Source: Verrucomicrobiaceae bacterium
GTDB taxonomy: Bacteria; Verrucomicrobiota; Verrucomicrobiia; Verrucomicrobiales; Verrucomicrobiaceae
Direction of reading: 5' to 3'
NCBI GenBank assembly: GCA_016795365.1
Contig: JAEUHN010000004.1
Span: forward strand, 248,001-312,000
DNA: 64,000 nt
The notes below the pieces were generated by a model. The model ran no database searches and was not told where the DNA came from. It saw only the letters and a program-made list of their open reading frames with translations. The position numbers and the translations under genes are program-made. Of this stretch, positions 46,264 through 54,900 are shown in pieces (position 1 is the first letter of the stretch; each line of letters starts with the position of its first letter).

Positions 46264-47862
46264 ATGCCGGACATTGTGCTCTCCACGCTCAACGCGAAAT
46301 ACATCCATGCCTCTTTCGGGCTTCGCTACCTGATGGCGAACCTGGGCGAGTTGCGTGAGCGCGCGTGCCTCGCGGAGTTCACGATCAATCAAGCACCCCT
46401 GGAAATCGCGGAAGCGGTGCTCGCGCATGAGCCGCGCATCGTGGGCTTCGGAGTTTACATCTGGAATGTCGAGCAGACGACGGCGGTGATCGGCTTGCTG
46501 AAACGCATTCGTCCCGACTTGATCATCATCATCGGTGGACCGGAGGTTTCGTATGAGACGGAAGGGCAAGAGATTGTGTCGCTCGCGGATCATGTGATCA
46601 CGGGCGAAGCAGATGTGAAGTTCGCGGAGGTGTGTCGCCAGTTGCTGAATGACGAAACCAGAATGAGGAATGACGAAGGAAGTCCGAATGACCGAAGCTC
46701 TTCGTCATTCGACATTCTGGCTTCGTCATTGCCGAAGCTGATTCCCGCTGAACTCCCGACTCTCGGCACACTTGCGTCACCTTATGAACTCTATTCGGAT
46801 GAAGACATCGCTCACCGCGTGATCTACGTGGAAGCATCGCGCGGATGCCCGTTCACTTGCGAGTTCTGCCTGTCCTCGCTCGACATCCCGGTGCGAGCGT
46901 TTCCGCTGGAGGCGTTCCTTGCTTCGATGCAGCGGTTGCTGGACCGAGGCGCCACGCAGTTCAAGTTCGTGGACCGCACATTCAATCTGCACTTGCCCAC
47001 TAGCATGAGCATCTTGCAGTTCTTCCTCGATCGCTGGCGCGATGGATTATTTCTTCACTTCGAGATGGTGCCCGATCGATTGCCGGAGCAGCTGCGTGCG
47101 CTGATCAAACAGTTCCCTCCCGGCGCGGTGCAGTTCGAGGTCGGCATTCAGACTTTCGATGATGCGACGTCGAAGAACATCAGCCGCCGGCAGAACCTCG
47201 CGAAGCTGGAGGACAACTTCCGCTTCCTCCGCGAGGAAACCGGCGTGCATATTCACGCAGACCTTATCGTCGGTCTGCCAGGCGAGAGCATCGAGAGCTT
47301 CGGTCGCGGCTTTGATCGGCTCGTGCGACTCGGCCCGCAGGAGATTCAGGTTGGCATCTTGAAGCGACTGCGCGGCACGCCCATCGTCCGGCACGATGAC
47401 GAGTATCGCATGATCTATGCTCCCCAGCCGCCGTATGAGATTCTGTCCACCCAGGACATCTCGTTCGCCGAGATGCAGCGCATGCGACGTTTTGCGCGCT
47501 ACTGGGACCTCGTGGCGAACAGCGGACATTTCACAAGCACTCTTAGGCTGCTCTGGGGCGATGGTGCATCACCCTTTGTCGAGTTCTTGCGCTTCAGCGA
47601 CTGGCTGCACGCCAAGCTGCAGCGCACTCATCAGATCGCCTTGCACATCATAGCGCAGGCACTGTTCGACTTCCTCACTCAAGTGAAGGACATGGATGCT
47701 GCGCTCGCTGCAGGGACACTCGAAGCCGACTGGCATCGCACGCCCAGCCGCGAGGCGCTGAATCTGCGCGGCATGAAAGGCACTCGCACGAGCGACTCAC
47801 CGATGAGCGCGCGGGTCCCGAAACGACAGTCGCGCCACACGCAGCCTGGAGGGTCGAGCTAG
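46264..47862 (+). CDS. B12-binding radical SAM protein (DUF4080-type)
   Basis: 532 residues from MPDIVLSTLNAKYIHASFGL. An N-terminal cobalamin-binding Rossmann domain (about 1-120: IVGFGVYIWNVEQTTAVI, LIIIIGGPEVSYE) precedes a radical SAM domain with the cluster motif SRGCPFTCEFCLSS and LIVGLPGESIESFGRG. The C-terminal 160 residues fit DUF4080. Class B radical SAM enzymes methylate or rearrange unactivated carbons; the substrate is unknown. Residues 129-156, the linker between the two domains, are encoded by an in-frame palindromic repeat. Cytoplasmic. The gene starts 45 bp after the cupin stop. Confidence 0.92.
   Translation: MPDIVLSTLNAKYIHASFGLRYLMANLGELRERACLAEFTINQAPLEIAEAVLAHEPRIVGFGVYIWNVEQTTAVIGLLKRIRPDLIIIIGGPEVSYETEGQEIVSLADHVITGEADVKFAEVCRQLLNDETRMRNDEGSPNDRSSSSFDILASSLPKLIPAELPTLGTLASPYELYSDEDIAHRVIYVEASRGCPFTCEFCLSSLDIPVRAFPLEAFLASMQRLLDRGATQFKFVDRTFNLHLPTSMSILQFFLDRWRDGLFLHFEMVPDRLPEQLRALIKQFPPGAVQFEVGIQTFDDATSKNISRRQNLAKLEDNFRFLREETGVHIHADLIVGLPGESIESFGRGFDRLVRLGPQEIQVGILKRLRGTPIVRHDDEYRMIYAPQPPYEILSTQDISFAEMQRMRRFARYWDLVANSGHFTSTLRLLWGDGASPFVEFLRFSDWLHAKLQRTHQIALHIIAQALFDFLTQVKDMDAALAAGTLEADWHRTPSREALNLRGMKGTRTSDSPMSARVPKRQSRHTQPGGSS
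46648..46730. repeat. Palindromic repeat inserted in frame in the radical SAM gene
   Basis: Arms 46648-46678 and 46700-46730 are inverted copies, 28 of 31 positions matching, around a 21-nt centre. Each arm itself begins and ends with an AATGACGAA unit, and a variant of that unit occurs in the centre. The element is translated as a Ser/Asp/Asn-rich linker. It resembles short dispersed palindromes but lies inside a coding region. Confidence 0.85.
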
Positions 47863-47929
47863 CGAGCACACCTCGATTCGTGCAAAGGCATTCCACCTTG
47901 CCATCGTATCCGCGTTCCCGAATCTGCCG

Positions 47930-49387
47930 ATGATGTTCACCTTGCTCCTGAGATTTGCCCTCGCCATCACGATCACCACCACTGCTGGTGCGGCGGAGTT
48001 CGTGTCACTGACCCAGACGAAGAAGGTTCACGGCGAACTCATCAGTGTGGATTACGTCCATCGAACAGGGCAGTTCCGGGACGATGCGGGCATGTGCGTT
48101 GACTTCGCGATGCCTCCATATGCCATCATGCAGTATCGCGGAGTCGAAGCAGATCTGCGTGAAGTGCCTTTGGGGACGATGCTCACGTTTGTGTTGCTAC
48201 AGCAAGCCGAAGGAGGTCCAGCACGACTCGTCACCACGGAGTCCAATGAACCCGCAGACCCTGGTCTTCAGAAAAAATTCGAGGAGTTTACCAAGGTCCG
48301 AGGCGTAGCCGGATGGATCGACAAAACGGAGGGCAAGGAGGTGACGGTCACCTTTTTCTCGGGCAATCCGGCTGCCTTTGAAAAGGCCTATGGCTCGGCA
48401 TTGAAGAAGGACAAGTCGGTGAAGGTGTGTGTGGCCAACGACGAACTGCGCACCTGGAATCCCCCGGTGGATGGCGAGAGCGGCACGATCACCAATGTGG
48501 TAAGGGTTCCCACGGATCGATTCGGCTGCAGCGGTTTTCAGATCACTGCACGTGTGTCCAATATGCTCGAAGGCTTTCGCCGGGGAAGCGTGGTGCGCGT
48601 TTTCCTGGATGGCTGGAAGGCACAGGACCAGTTCTATGGCGAGAGTCTCATGGGCTATGGCTTTGGCCGGATGATGAACCAGGAACTCGTCGAGAATGTG
48701 GCGAAGGAGTATCCCGATCAGTTCCCGTTCCGAACGGATGTGAGCAACACGCACTTGCCTTGGTTCAGGCTGAAGCCCGGGCAGGCTCCGCCGCCCTTTT
48801 CGGAGCATCTGGTGCTAGGCGAGTGGGTGAAGGGCAGTGGCAACTCGGGTTCGTTCCTCCTGGAGCGCACGGGCACGCCTGTGGACTTCACCTTGATTCC
48901 GGAAGGCAAGGTTCGCCACCTCAACGCAGATGCCACGCTGGAGAATATTCCTGCGGGCACGCGCTGCCGATTCCATCTCTACCAGGATGAGGCAGGAAAG
49001 TTCACCCTTGCCAGCTTGGTCACCGACGAATTCACCCGACTGGCCTCGAATGCGACGAGCTTGCAGATCGAATCCATCGAACCAGCTGCGGGCCGGATGC
49101 AAGTCAGCTGGCAACTGCCTGAGGTGAAGAACTACAACGGCGATATGGAACGCCCGCCGAGTTTCGCCCGCAGCCTCCTGATCCTTACAGACACCACGAA
49201 GATCTGGAGAATGGACAAGGCCTTAAAGATTACCGACCTCAAACGAGGCGATCTCATTCTGGTCAATGTCAGCGCCGAACTCCCTGGCAAGCCGTCTCGA
49301 TGCACGGAAGTGTGGGTGGGCAGCGAGAGTGCCAAGGCAGCGACGGACGCGCAGGCCGCGAAGCACAAGGCGCGATCCAAGCGCTAG
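47930..49387 (+). CDS. Secreted protein of unknown function with internal repeats
   Basis: 485 residues with signal peptide MMFTLLLRFALAITITTTAGA. No known family recognised. Internal similarity is visible: MQYRGVEADLREVPLGTMLT near residue 65 resembles VRHLNADATLENIPAGTRCR near residue 326, and two longer beta-rich blocks (from GWIDKTEG and from IESIEPAAG) contain parallel FARSLL/FQITAR and DLKRGDLILVNV/GFRRGSVVRVFL segments. The protein thus seems to be two copies of a two-part module. The C-terminal 25 residues are basic (AAKHKARSKR). Monocistronic, 62 bp before coaD. Confidence 0.75.
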   Translation: MMFTLLLRFALAITITTTAGAAEFVSLTQTKKVHGELISVDYVHRTGQFRDDAGMCVDFAMPPYAIMQYRGVEADLREVPLGTMLTFVLLQQAEGGPARLVTTESNEPADPGLQKKFEEFTKVRGVAGWIDKTEGKEVTVTFFSGNPAAFEKAYGSALKKDKSVKVCVANDELRTWNPPVDGESGTITNVVRVPTDRFGCSGFQITARVSNMLEGFRRGSVVRVFLDGWKAQDQFYGESLMGYGFGRMMNQELVENVAKEYPDQFPFRTDVSNTHLPWFRLKPGQAPPPFSEHLVLGEWVKGSGNSGSFLLERTGTPVDFTLIPEGKVRHLNADATLENIPAGTRCRFHLYQDEAGKFTLASLVTDEFTRLASNATSLQIESIEPAAGRMQVSWQLPEVKNYNGDMERPPSFARSLLILTDTTKIWRMDKALKITDLKRGDLILVNVSAELPGKPSRCTEVWVGSESAKAATDAQAAKHKARSKR

Positions 49388-49449
49388 ACAGCCAGGAGCA
49401 AAATTGCTTTCCATGCCCGATGAGGAGGCTAAGGATAGCGATCACTCAG

Positions 49450-49932
49450 ATGCACAAACGGAAAGCGATCTACCCGGGCAGCTTCGATCCCATCACGAAC
49501 GGCCACCTCGACGTGCTCCAGCGCGCGGCCGGTGTGTTTGATGAGCTTGTGGTCGCAGTCGCTCGCGACAACAACAAACAAAGCCTGTTCTCGGTGGATG
49601 AACGCGTGGAGATGATTCGCGAGGTCGTCGATCTGAGTCATGTCACCGTCGTGGCCTTTGACGGACTGCTGGTGGACTTCGCCGCTCAACAGAACGCTGT
49701 GGCGTTGGTCCGCGGGCTTCGTGCTGTATCGGATTTCGAGTTTGAGTTCCAGCTGGCTCTCATGAACCGCAAACTCTCGCCCACCCTGGAGACGGTCTTC
49801 CTCATGCCCCGCGAAGAGCTGACCTACATCAGCTCGCGAATCGTGAAGGAGATCGCACGCCTTGGTGGCAATATCGATCTCTTCGTTCCTCCAAATGTGG
49901 CGCGCGCCCTTCGAGAGCGTCTGCATACCTGA
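49450..49932 (+). CDS. coaD: Phosphopantetheine adenylyltransferase
   Basis: 160 residues, exact CoaD length, from MHKRKAIYPGSFDPITNGHL; the longer frame from 49300 overlaps the previous gene and is not conserved. The nucleotidyltransferase motif TNGHL carries the catalytic His. RGLRAVSDFEFEFQLALMNR and YISSRIVKEIARLGG are diagnostic. It adenylates 4'-phosphopantetheine in CoA synthesis. The yceD gene starts 10 bp downstream, so coaD-yceD-rpmF probably forms one operon. Confidence 0.97.
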   Translation: MHKRKAIYPGSFDPITNGHLDVLQRAAGVFDELVVAVARDNNKQSLFSVDERVEMIREVVDLSHVTVVAFDGLLVDFAAQQNAVALVRGLRAVSDFEFEFQLALMNRKLSPTLETVFLMPREELTYISSRIVKEIARLGGNIDLFVPPNVARALRERLHT

Positions 49933-49942
49933 TTCAATTCCC

Positions 49943-50437
49943 ATGCATCACCGACCTTTCCGCATTGACCTCAAGAACCTGCCAGATGGCGGCAAAGAGA
50001 TCGAAGGCACCTTGCCAGCGAGCTTTTTTGAACTCGACCCCAACGATACCGTGAAGGCGACCGGCCCGCTTCACTACCATCTTACCGTCGAGCGCGACGA
50101 TGATGATCTGGTCGTGACCGGCGAGATGTCCGCTCCGTTTGAGCTGGAATGCGGTCGATGCCTTCAACGCTTCCCCTACCTGGCCGATTTTCCGGACTTT
50201 CTGAGTGATCAAACGATTGAAGGCGAAGATTCAATGATCGACTTGACGGACCTCGTGAGGGAAGACATACTCGTCGCCCTTCCGAGCTACCCCCGCTGCG
50301 AAGACGGTAACGTCGAGCCGCGTCAATGCCCTGCTGAAGGCAAGTTCGATTCCACGGCGGAACCCGAGGATGACGAGCCCGCCAGCACGCCAGGCACCGC
50401 AGCTTGGGATGCCCTCGATCAACTGAAGAACCGTTAA
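49943..50437 (+). CDS. yceD: YceD/DUF177 family protein
   Basis: 164 residues from MHHRPFRIDLKNLPDGGKEI. The DUF177 core is visible: FELECGRCLQRFPYLADF (Cys pair), the acidic stretch, and the LTDLVREDILVALPSYPRC motif with the third conserved Cys. The acidic C-terminal tail ends AAWDALDQLKNR, the typical family ending. YceD is needed for 23S rRNA accumulation in E. coli and plants and is almost always next to rpmF, as here (15 bp). Confidence 0.93.
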   Translation: MHHRPFRIDLKNLPDGGKEIEGTLPASFFELDPNDTVKATGPLHYHLTVERDDDDLVVTGEMSAPFELECGRCLQRFPYLADFPDFLSDQTIEGEDSMIDLTDLVREDILVALPSYPRCEDGNVEPRQCPAEGKFDSTAEPEDDEPASTPGTAAWDALDQLKNR

Positions 50438-50452
50438 GACCCGTTACCTACC

Positions 50453-50641
50453 ATGGCCAACCCGAAGCGCAGAAAGTCCAAGTCCAAGCAGAAGATGCGT
50501 CAGTTTTCTAATCGCTGGAAGAAACCCCAGTTGAACGTCTGCGGCGAGTGCGGCACCCCAGTCCCAGGCCACACCGCCTGCCCTTCGTGCGGCTACTATC
50601 GTGGTCGTCAGGTGCTGAGCGTTGCTCCGGTCGCAGGCTAA
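50453..50641 (+). CDS. rpmF: 50S ribosomal protein L32
   Basis: 62 residues, MANPKRRKSKSKQKMRQF, then a zinc ribbon with two CxxC pairs (CGECG and CPSCG) and GYYRGRQVLSV. Standard L32 of the zinc-binding C+ type. Last gene of the coaD-yceD-rpmF unit, followed after 24 bp by an intrinsic terminator; the usual plsX-fabH genes do not follow. Confidence 0.98.
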   Translation: MANPKRRKSKSKQKMRQFSNRWKKPQLNVCGECGTPVPGHTACPSCGYYRGRQVLSVAPVAG

Positions 50642-50664
50642 TCTGTCCCGTCCCACTGTTTCTG

Positions 50665-50702
50665 ATCCCCGCCGGACGCGATGTTCCTGCGGGGATTTTT
50701 TG
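50665..50702 (+). terminator. Intrinsic terminator of the rpmF operon
   Basis: ATCCCCGC pairs with GCGGGGAT across a 16-nt loop and is followed by an uninterrupted T-run ending at 50702. Located 24 bp after the rpmF stop. Confidence 0.92.
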
Positions 50703-50744
50703 TTGCCTGTAAGAAAGTGGCCGCCTTCAGACGCATCTGGCCAC

Positions 50745-50774
50745 AAAAAACCCGGCTGCATTGCTGCGGCCGGG
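50745..50774 (-). terminator. Intrinsic terminator of the small exported-protein gene
   Basis: Arms CCCGGC (50751-50756) and GCCGGG (50769-50774) flank a partly paired 12-nt loop. On the minus strand the hairpin is followed by TTTTTT (complement of 50745-50750). It lies 26 bp past the stop at 50801, facing the rpmF terminator. Confidence 0.88.
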
Positions 50775-50800
50775 CTTCGGAAAGACGATGTCGCTATCGA

Positions 50801-51067
50801 CTAGGACTTCTCGACGGACTCAACCTTGCCGTGCGAGCTAACGACGGTCACCTTCTTGCCGACGAGCTTGTCGAGGCCATCAGCGCCCTTGGCCGAAGCG
50901 GTGAGGGTAAGCTTCACTTCCTTACCGCCGTCTTCGACGACGAGGGCCTTGGTTTCAGCGTTGAAGGACTTGAGCTTGCCCTTGTTGGTCACGGTCTTGC
51001 CGCAGCCAGCGGTGGCGGAACTAACGGCGATGCCGACGAATGCGAGAGTGAGAAGGATGTGCTTCAT
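50801..51067 (-). CDS. Small exported hypothetical protein
   Basis: 88 residues from MKHILLTLAFVGIAVSSATA, a signal peptide with probable cleavage before GCGKTV. Mature part is a small beta-rich domain (GKLKSFNAETKALVVEDGGK, LVGKKVTVVSSHGKVESVEK), reminiscent of OB-fold-like bacterial periplasmic proteins. The upstream in-frame ATG at 51127 is less likely. Single gene with its own terminator. Function unknown; a Cys near the mature N-terminus does not form a clear lipobox. Confidence 0.75.
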   Translation of the reverse strand: MKHILLTLAFVGIAVSSATAGCGKTVTNKGKLKSFNAETKALVVEDGGKEVKLTLTASAKGADGLDKLVGKKVTVVSSHGKVESVEKS

Positions 51068-51205
51068 GGATCTAGTATTTGAATCATTAACGAATTCCGC
51101 CGGAAGAGCCCGGAGGCATAGAGGCATCGAAGCCTAAATTGCGTCGGCGTGGCAAGATAAATCTTCAATCCTCACGAATATTCTCTAGCTCATCGTCCCA
51201 GCCTC

Positions 51206-51940
51206 ATGCCATCCTCCCCGCTCCTCATGCTCTTCAACGCCAGACCTTCGTTCCTGATCCCCGTCGTCACCCTCATGGCCGGATCGATTCTGGCTCATCC
51301 CATTCCAGACATCCCCGTGCACTCCAGTTTCGATGGCAAGGCTGGTGTGACCATTCGCATCGAGATCGATCCTCGATGCTTTGAGCTCGATCCGAACAAA
51401 GCCCCTTCCATGCTCACGAAGGATCTCGCAGCGCTTCCTGGCCCAAAGAAAGCAGAACTCAAAACTAAAGCTGAAGCCTACGCCGCACGTGCGGTTCAGT
51501 TCTTCTTTGAACCGGGACAGCAGGCGAAGCCTGCGTTTCAGTTTCAGTTCACGAGCCAGGAGAACGTTCCGCTCGCCAAACCCGATGACATCGTGGTCCT
51601 CACGGGGACGTGGAGCAGCCCCATCCCCAATGGAGCCAAAACCTACCACATCAAAGCCACGCCAGAAGGCACTCTCAGCGTGCTGAACTTCAACGAAGCC
51701 CGAGGTCAGAGACTCGAGCGTTTTCAGGTCTTATTCCCCGGCGAGACCGGCTACAAACTCGATCTCCAGACCCTTCAGCCGGTGGGGCCTGCCACTGTTG
51801 AGATCGTCGCCAGCGACAAAACGTCGGAGGATGAGTCAGGCATGACCTCCCCAACGATCAAGATTCCCTCATGGGCTGTGGCCATCGGTGCGATCGCCTT
51901 GATCGGCGTCGTGGTATTGATCAGAGGACGCAAGTCGTGA
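51206..51940 (+). CDS. Membrane-anchored exported protein of unknown function
   Basis: 244 residues. N-terminal signal sequence (SFLIPVVTLMAGSILA, cleavage near AHPIPD), a soluble region of about 170 residues with beta character (IPVHSSFDGKAGVTIRIEID, DDIVVLTGTWSSPIPNG), then a C-terminal membrane helix (SWAVAIGAIALIGVVVLIRG) followed by RKS. This is the topology of a type I anchored periplasmic domain. A later ATG at 51227 is also possible. Its stop is 1 bp from the convergent stop of the giant gene, with no terminator between. Confidence 0.78.
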   Translation: MPSSPLLMLFNARPSFLIPVVTLMAGSILAHPIPDIPVHSSFDGKAGVTIRIEIDPRCFELDPNKAPSMLTKDLAALPGPKKAELKTKAEAYAARAVQFFFEPGQQAKPAFQFQFTSQENVPLAKPDDIVVLTGTWSSPIPNGAKTYHIKATPEGTLSVLNFNEARGQRLERFQVLFPGETGYKLDLQTLQPVGPATVEIVASDKTSEDESGMTSPTIKIPSWAVAIGAIALIGVVVLIRGRKS

Positions 51941-51941
51941 C

Positions 51942-54900
51942 TCACTGAGGTGTGAGTCGCACACGCATGAAGCGCTTCACTCCCGGCCCCACGGGAACGT
52001 TGTCCCGCACGACCAGTTGATTGCTGGTGTTCACTTCCGTGACCAACCCAACGCTCGACCAGCTGGCTTCATCGCCAGGGTCACTGGTCGCTTCCACGGA
52101 CATCAAGACATCGGTCGCCGCAGGGTTTCGAGGCATGCTCAAGCGCAGATACTTCTCGGTGCTCACCGAAGTTAGTTCGACCACTTCAGGACTCGTGTTT
52201 CGCACCGTGCCATTGGTTCCCGCCGCATACTCGAGAAGATTCACGAGTCCATCACCATCGGCATCCAGGTTGCCCTCAGACAGGAGATTGGCCTCGTTGC
52301 CCACATTGTTCTGATCGAGCCATTTCGCGAAAGGCTGCGAGTAAGCTGTGAAGCTCAGGTCCCTGAAGCTGACCACGCCGCTGTCACTTGCCTGGAGACG
52401 GACTGCGTAGCTCCCACTCGCCGTGAATGAACCCGATGTGTCTGCCGCACTCGCATCACCAAAGACAATCGTATCGGGACCACCGACCTGGGACCACTGC
52501 GACGTCAAGCTAACGGGCAAAGGAAAGTTATCGTCGGTCACCGTTCCATCGAACGAGACGGGCGACACATCGCCGACCACCGCAGCGGTGATGACAGGTG
52601 CCTTGTTCAAGGGCACCACCGTGATGTTGCTGAACTTGGCGGTGTTGAGCACGCCCGCCGTTCCTCCGGCATTGTCCACGGCAAATCCGACAAGCACATT
52701 GGGGCTCATGATAATCGTCCGCGGACTCCCCAACTGCGCCCAGGTGCCAGGCACCCCGCCTGAGTCCGCTGCATGGAATGCCGTGATGCTGTTGCCCTGA
52801 CGGACCAGACGCATCCAGCGAATCTTGCCCGTGAAACTCGGCACTCCTCCCCCGCTCCCTCCGGCCACGCTCCGCCAGATGTAACCGCTGAAGGACCCCG
52901 TAGGAATGCGCCCCAGGTGTGCGTATGCACCGTTGTCCATGCTCTCGCGAATCTCGATGCCGCTCAGTGCATTGAGTGCGCCGCTCGTTGCGTCCGTGAG
53001 CTTGGCTGTGACGACGAGGTCACCGCTGTATTGCCAGCCATAGAACGCACCACTACCATCAAGGCTGCCCGTGGCCGCCACCGTGTAAGTCGTGCCATCA
53101 AATGCGAAGGTCGCCTGCGTGCTCGGCGATGTTCCGAAATCCTCGCTCACCAATGCCGGACCGCTCGGTGCGGGAGTGAGCGTGATGTTATCGAAGGTGG
53201 CCGCGCACAGCTGACCGGCAGTGCTGCTGTTTCCTGTCGCCGTCACACCGAGTTCCGCGGTGGTATTGATCATCGAGACCACCGTTGGCGTGCCGATGGC
53301 GGTCCAGTTGCTGCCATCCGCGGAATACGAGGCCGTGATGGTGTTGGAAGCACTCACACGATCAAGCTTTACCCAAATCGGAAGGCTGATCCCCGCTTGC
53401 GTCACCACGGTATCCGCAGTGCTCACCGTCGTTCGCGTGCGGAACTGCAAAGCTCCACCCGAGTATCCGAGCACGGCGCGATTGACGGATTTATTGAGGC
53501 TGTCGCGGATCGTCACACCGGCAAGTGGGGTCGCAGCTGGCCCACCAAGCGTCGTCAAGCGAGCGACGATGCTGCCATCGCCTGTCACCTGCCGAGCCAT
53601 AATGTGAGCACCGTCATTTGTGACCGATGCATAACCTGCGCCCATGCCCGTGAGCACATAGCTTCCGCCCACCCTGGCACTCTGACCGCGCTGCTGGGTG
53701 GTCGGACTCATGTCTTGCGCGATCCAATCCGTGGCAGCCACAGCGCTACCCACTACTACGGTCACCTGATCACTCACGGTGAACAAGGTATCCGAGGCCG
53801 TGAATTTCAAAACATAAACGCCATCCGCACTGAAGGTCACATTGCTACTAAGCGCATTGGGAGTCGAAATGGTGGCTGTTCCAGGACCACTGACCTGGCT
53901 CCATGTCGTCACCAAGGCTGCGGGCAATCCATCGTCTGTCGCAGTGGCACTCACCACGATCCCCTGCCCGCTGGCGACGAGCGCACCATTGGCACTGGGG
54001 CTATCGATAGTAATCGTCGGAGCGAAGTCATTATCGTGGATGACAATCTCGTCGTAGCCTGCACCACCAAGCGTGTAACTGCCTGCGCTAAGCTGCACGA
54101 GAACAGTCTCATCGCCCTCACTCGCGGTGTCGTTGATGGGCGAGACCGTGATGGTCTTGCTCGATTCATTGGCTGCAAAGCTCAGCGGCGACACCAGTGC
54201 CGTGAAGTCGGATCCACTGGTAGCCGAGCCACTCACCGTGAAGGCCACACTCAGTGTGCCTGTTGTTGGTGCCGTGCGGGTCACCGTGAAGGTAGCGGTA
54301 TTGCCAGGCGTCTCTGAGGCCTCGGGATCTGTGGCTGAAATGGTCACCGTGCTACGATCATCATCAGCGATGATCACGGTCGCAGTCGATGGCGATCCCA
54401 CCACGTAAGCAGCATTGGAACTAACCGTCTCAATCACCGTCTCATTGCCTTCGTTCGTCGAGTCATTGATCGGCGTCACGGTCACGGTGGCACTCGATGA
54501 TCCAGCGGGAATCGTCAGACTCAGCGGCGTGGCGATGGCCGTGAAGTCAGTGCCAGACACCGCTGTGCCGGTCCGCGCCAGCGACACGATCAAAGCATTG
54601 GTTGTGGGTCCGGTGCGGCTGACTGTAAAGACGCCCGGATCAAGCCCCGCCTCTGCGGCATTGGCATCAGTCGCCACAATGCTGACCACCGGCAGATCAT
54701 CATCCGTGATGGTGAAGGTGTGCGCGCTCTGCGTGCTCAGTGCCGCCCCCACAGGATTCGCCAGCGTGATTACCACTGTCTCGCCCGGCTCTACATCGCT
54801 GTCATCGAGAACCACGAGCGGAATGCTTGCCACCGTATCCCCAGGAGCAAGCGTCAGCGTCCCGCTCGCAAGGGTGAAATCGACATCGCCCGTCGCCGTT

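Noticed and set aside
52773-54317. 514-codon plus-strand frame inside the giant gene
   Set aside because: Arg/His-rich composition, no start context and no domain; it mirrors the Calx-beta repeat codons of the real gene on the other strand.
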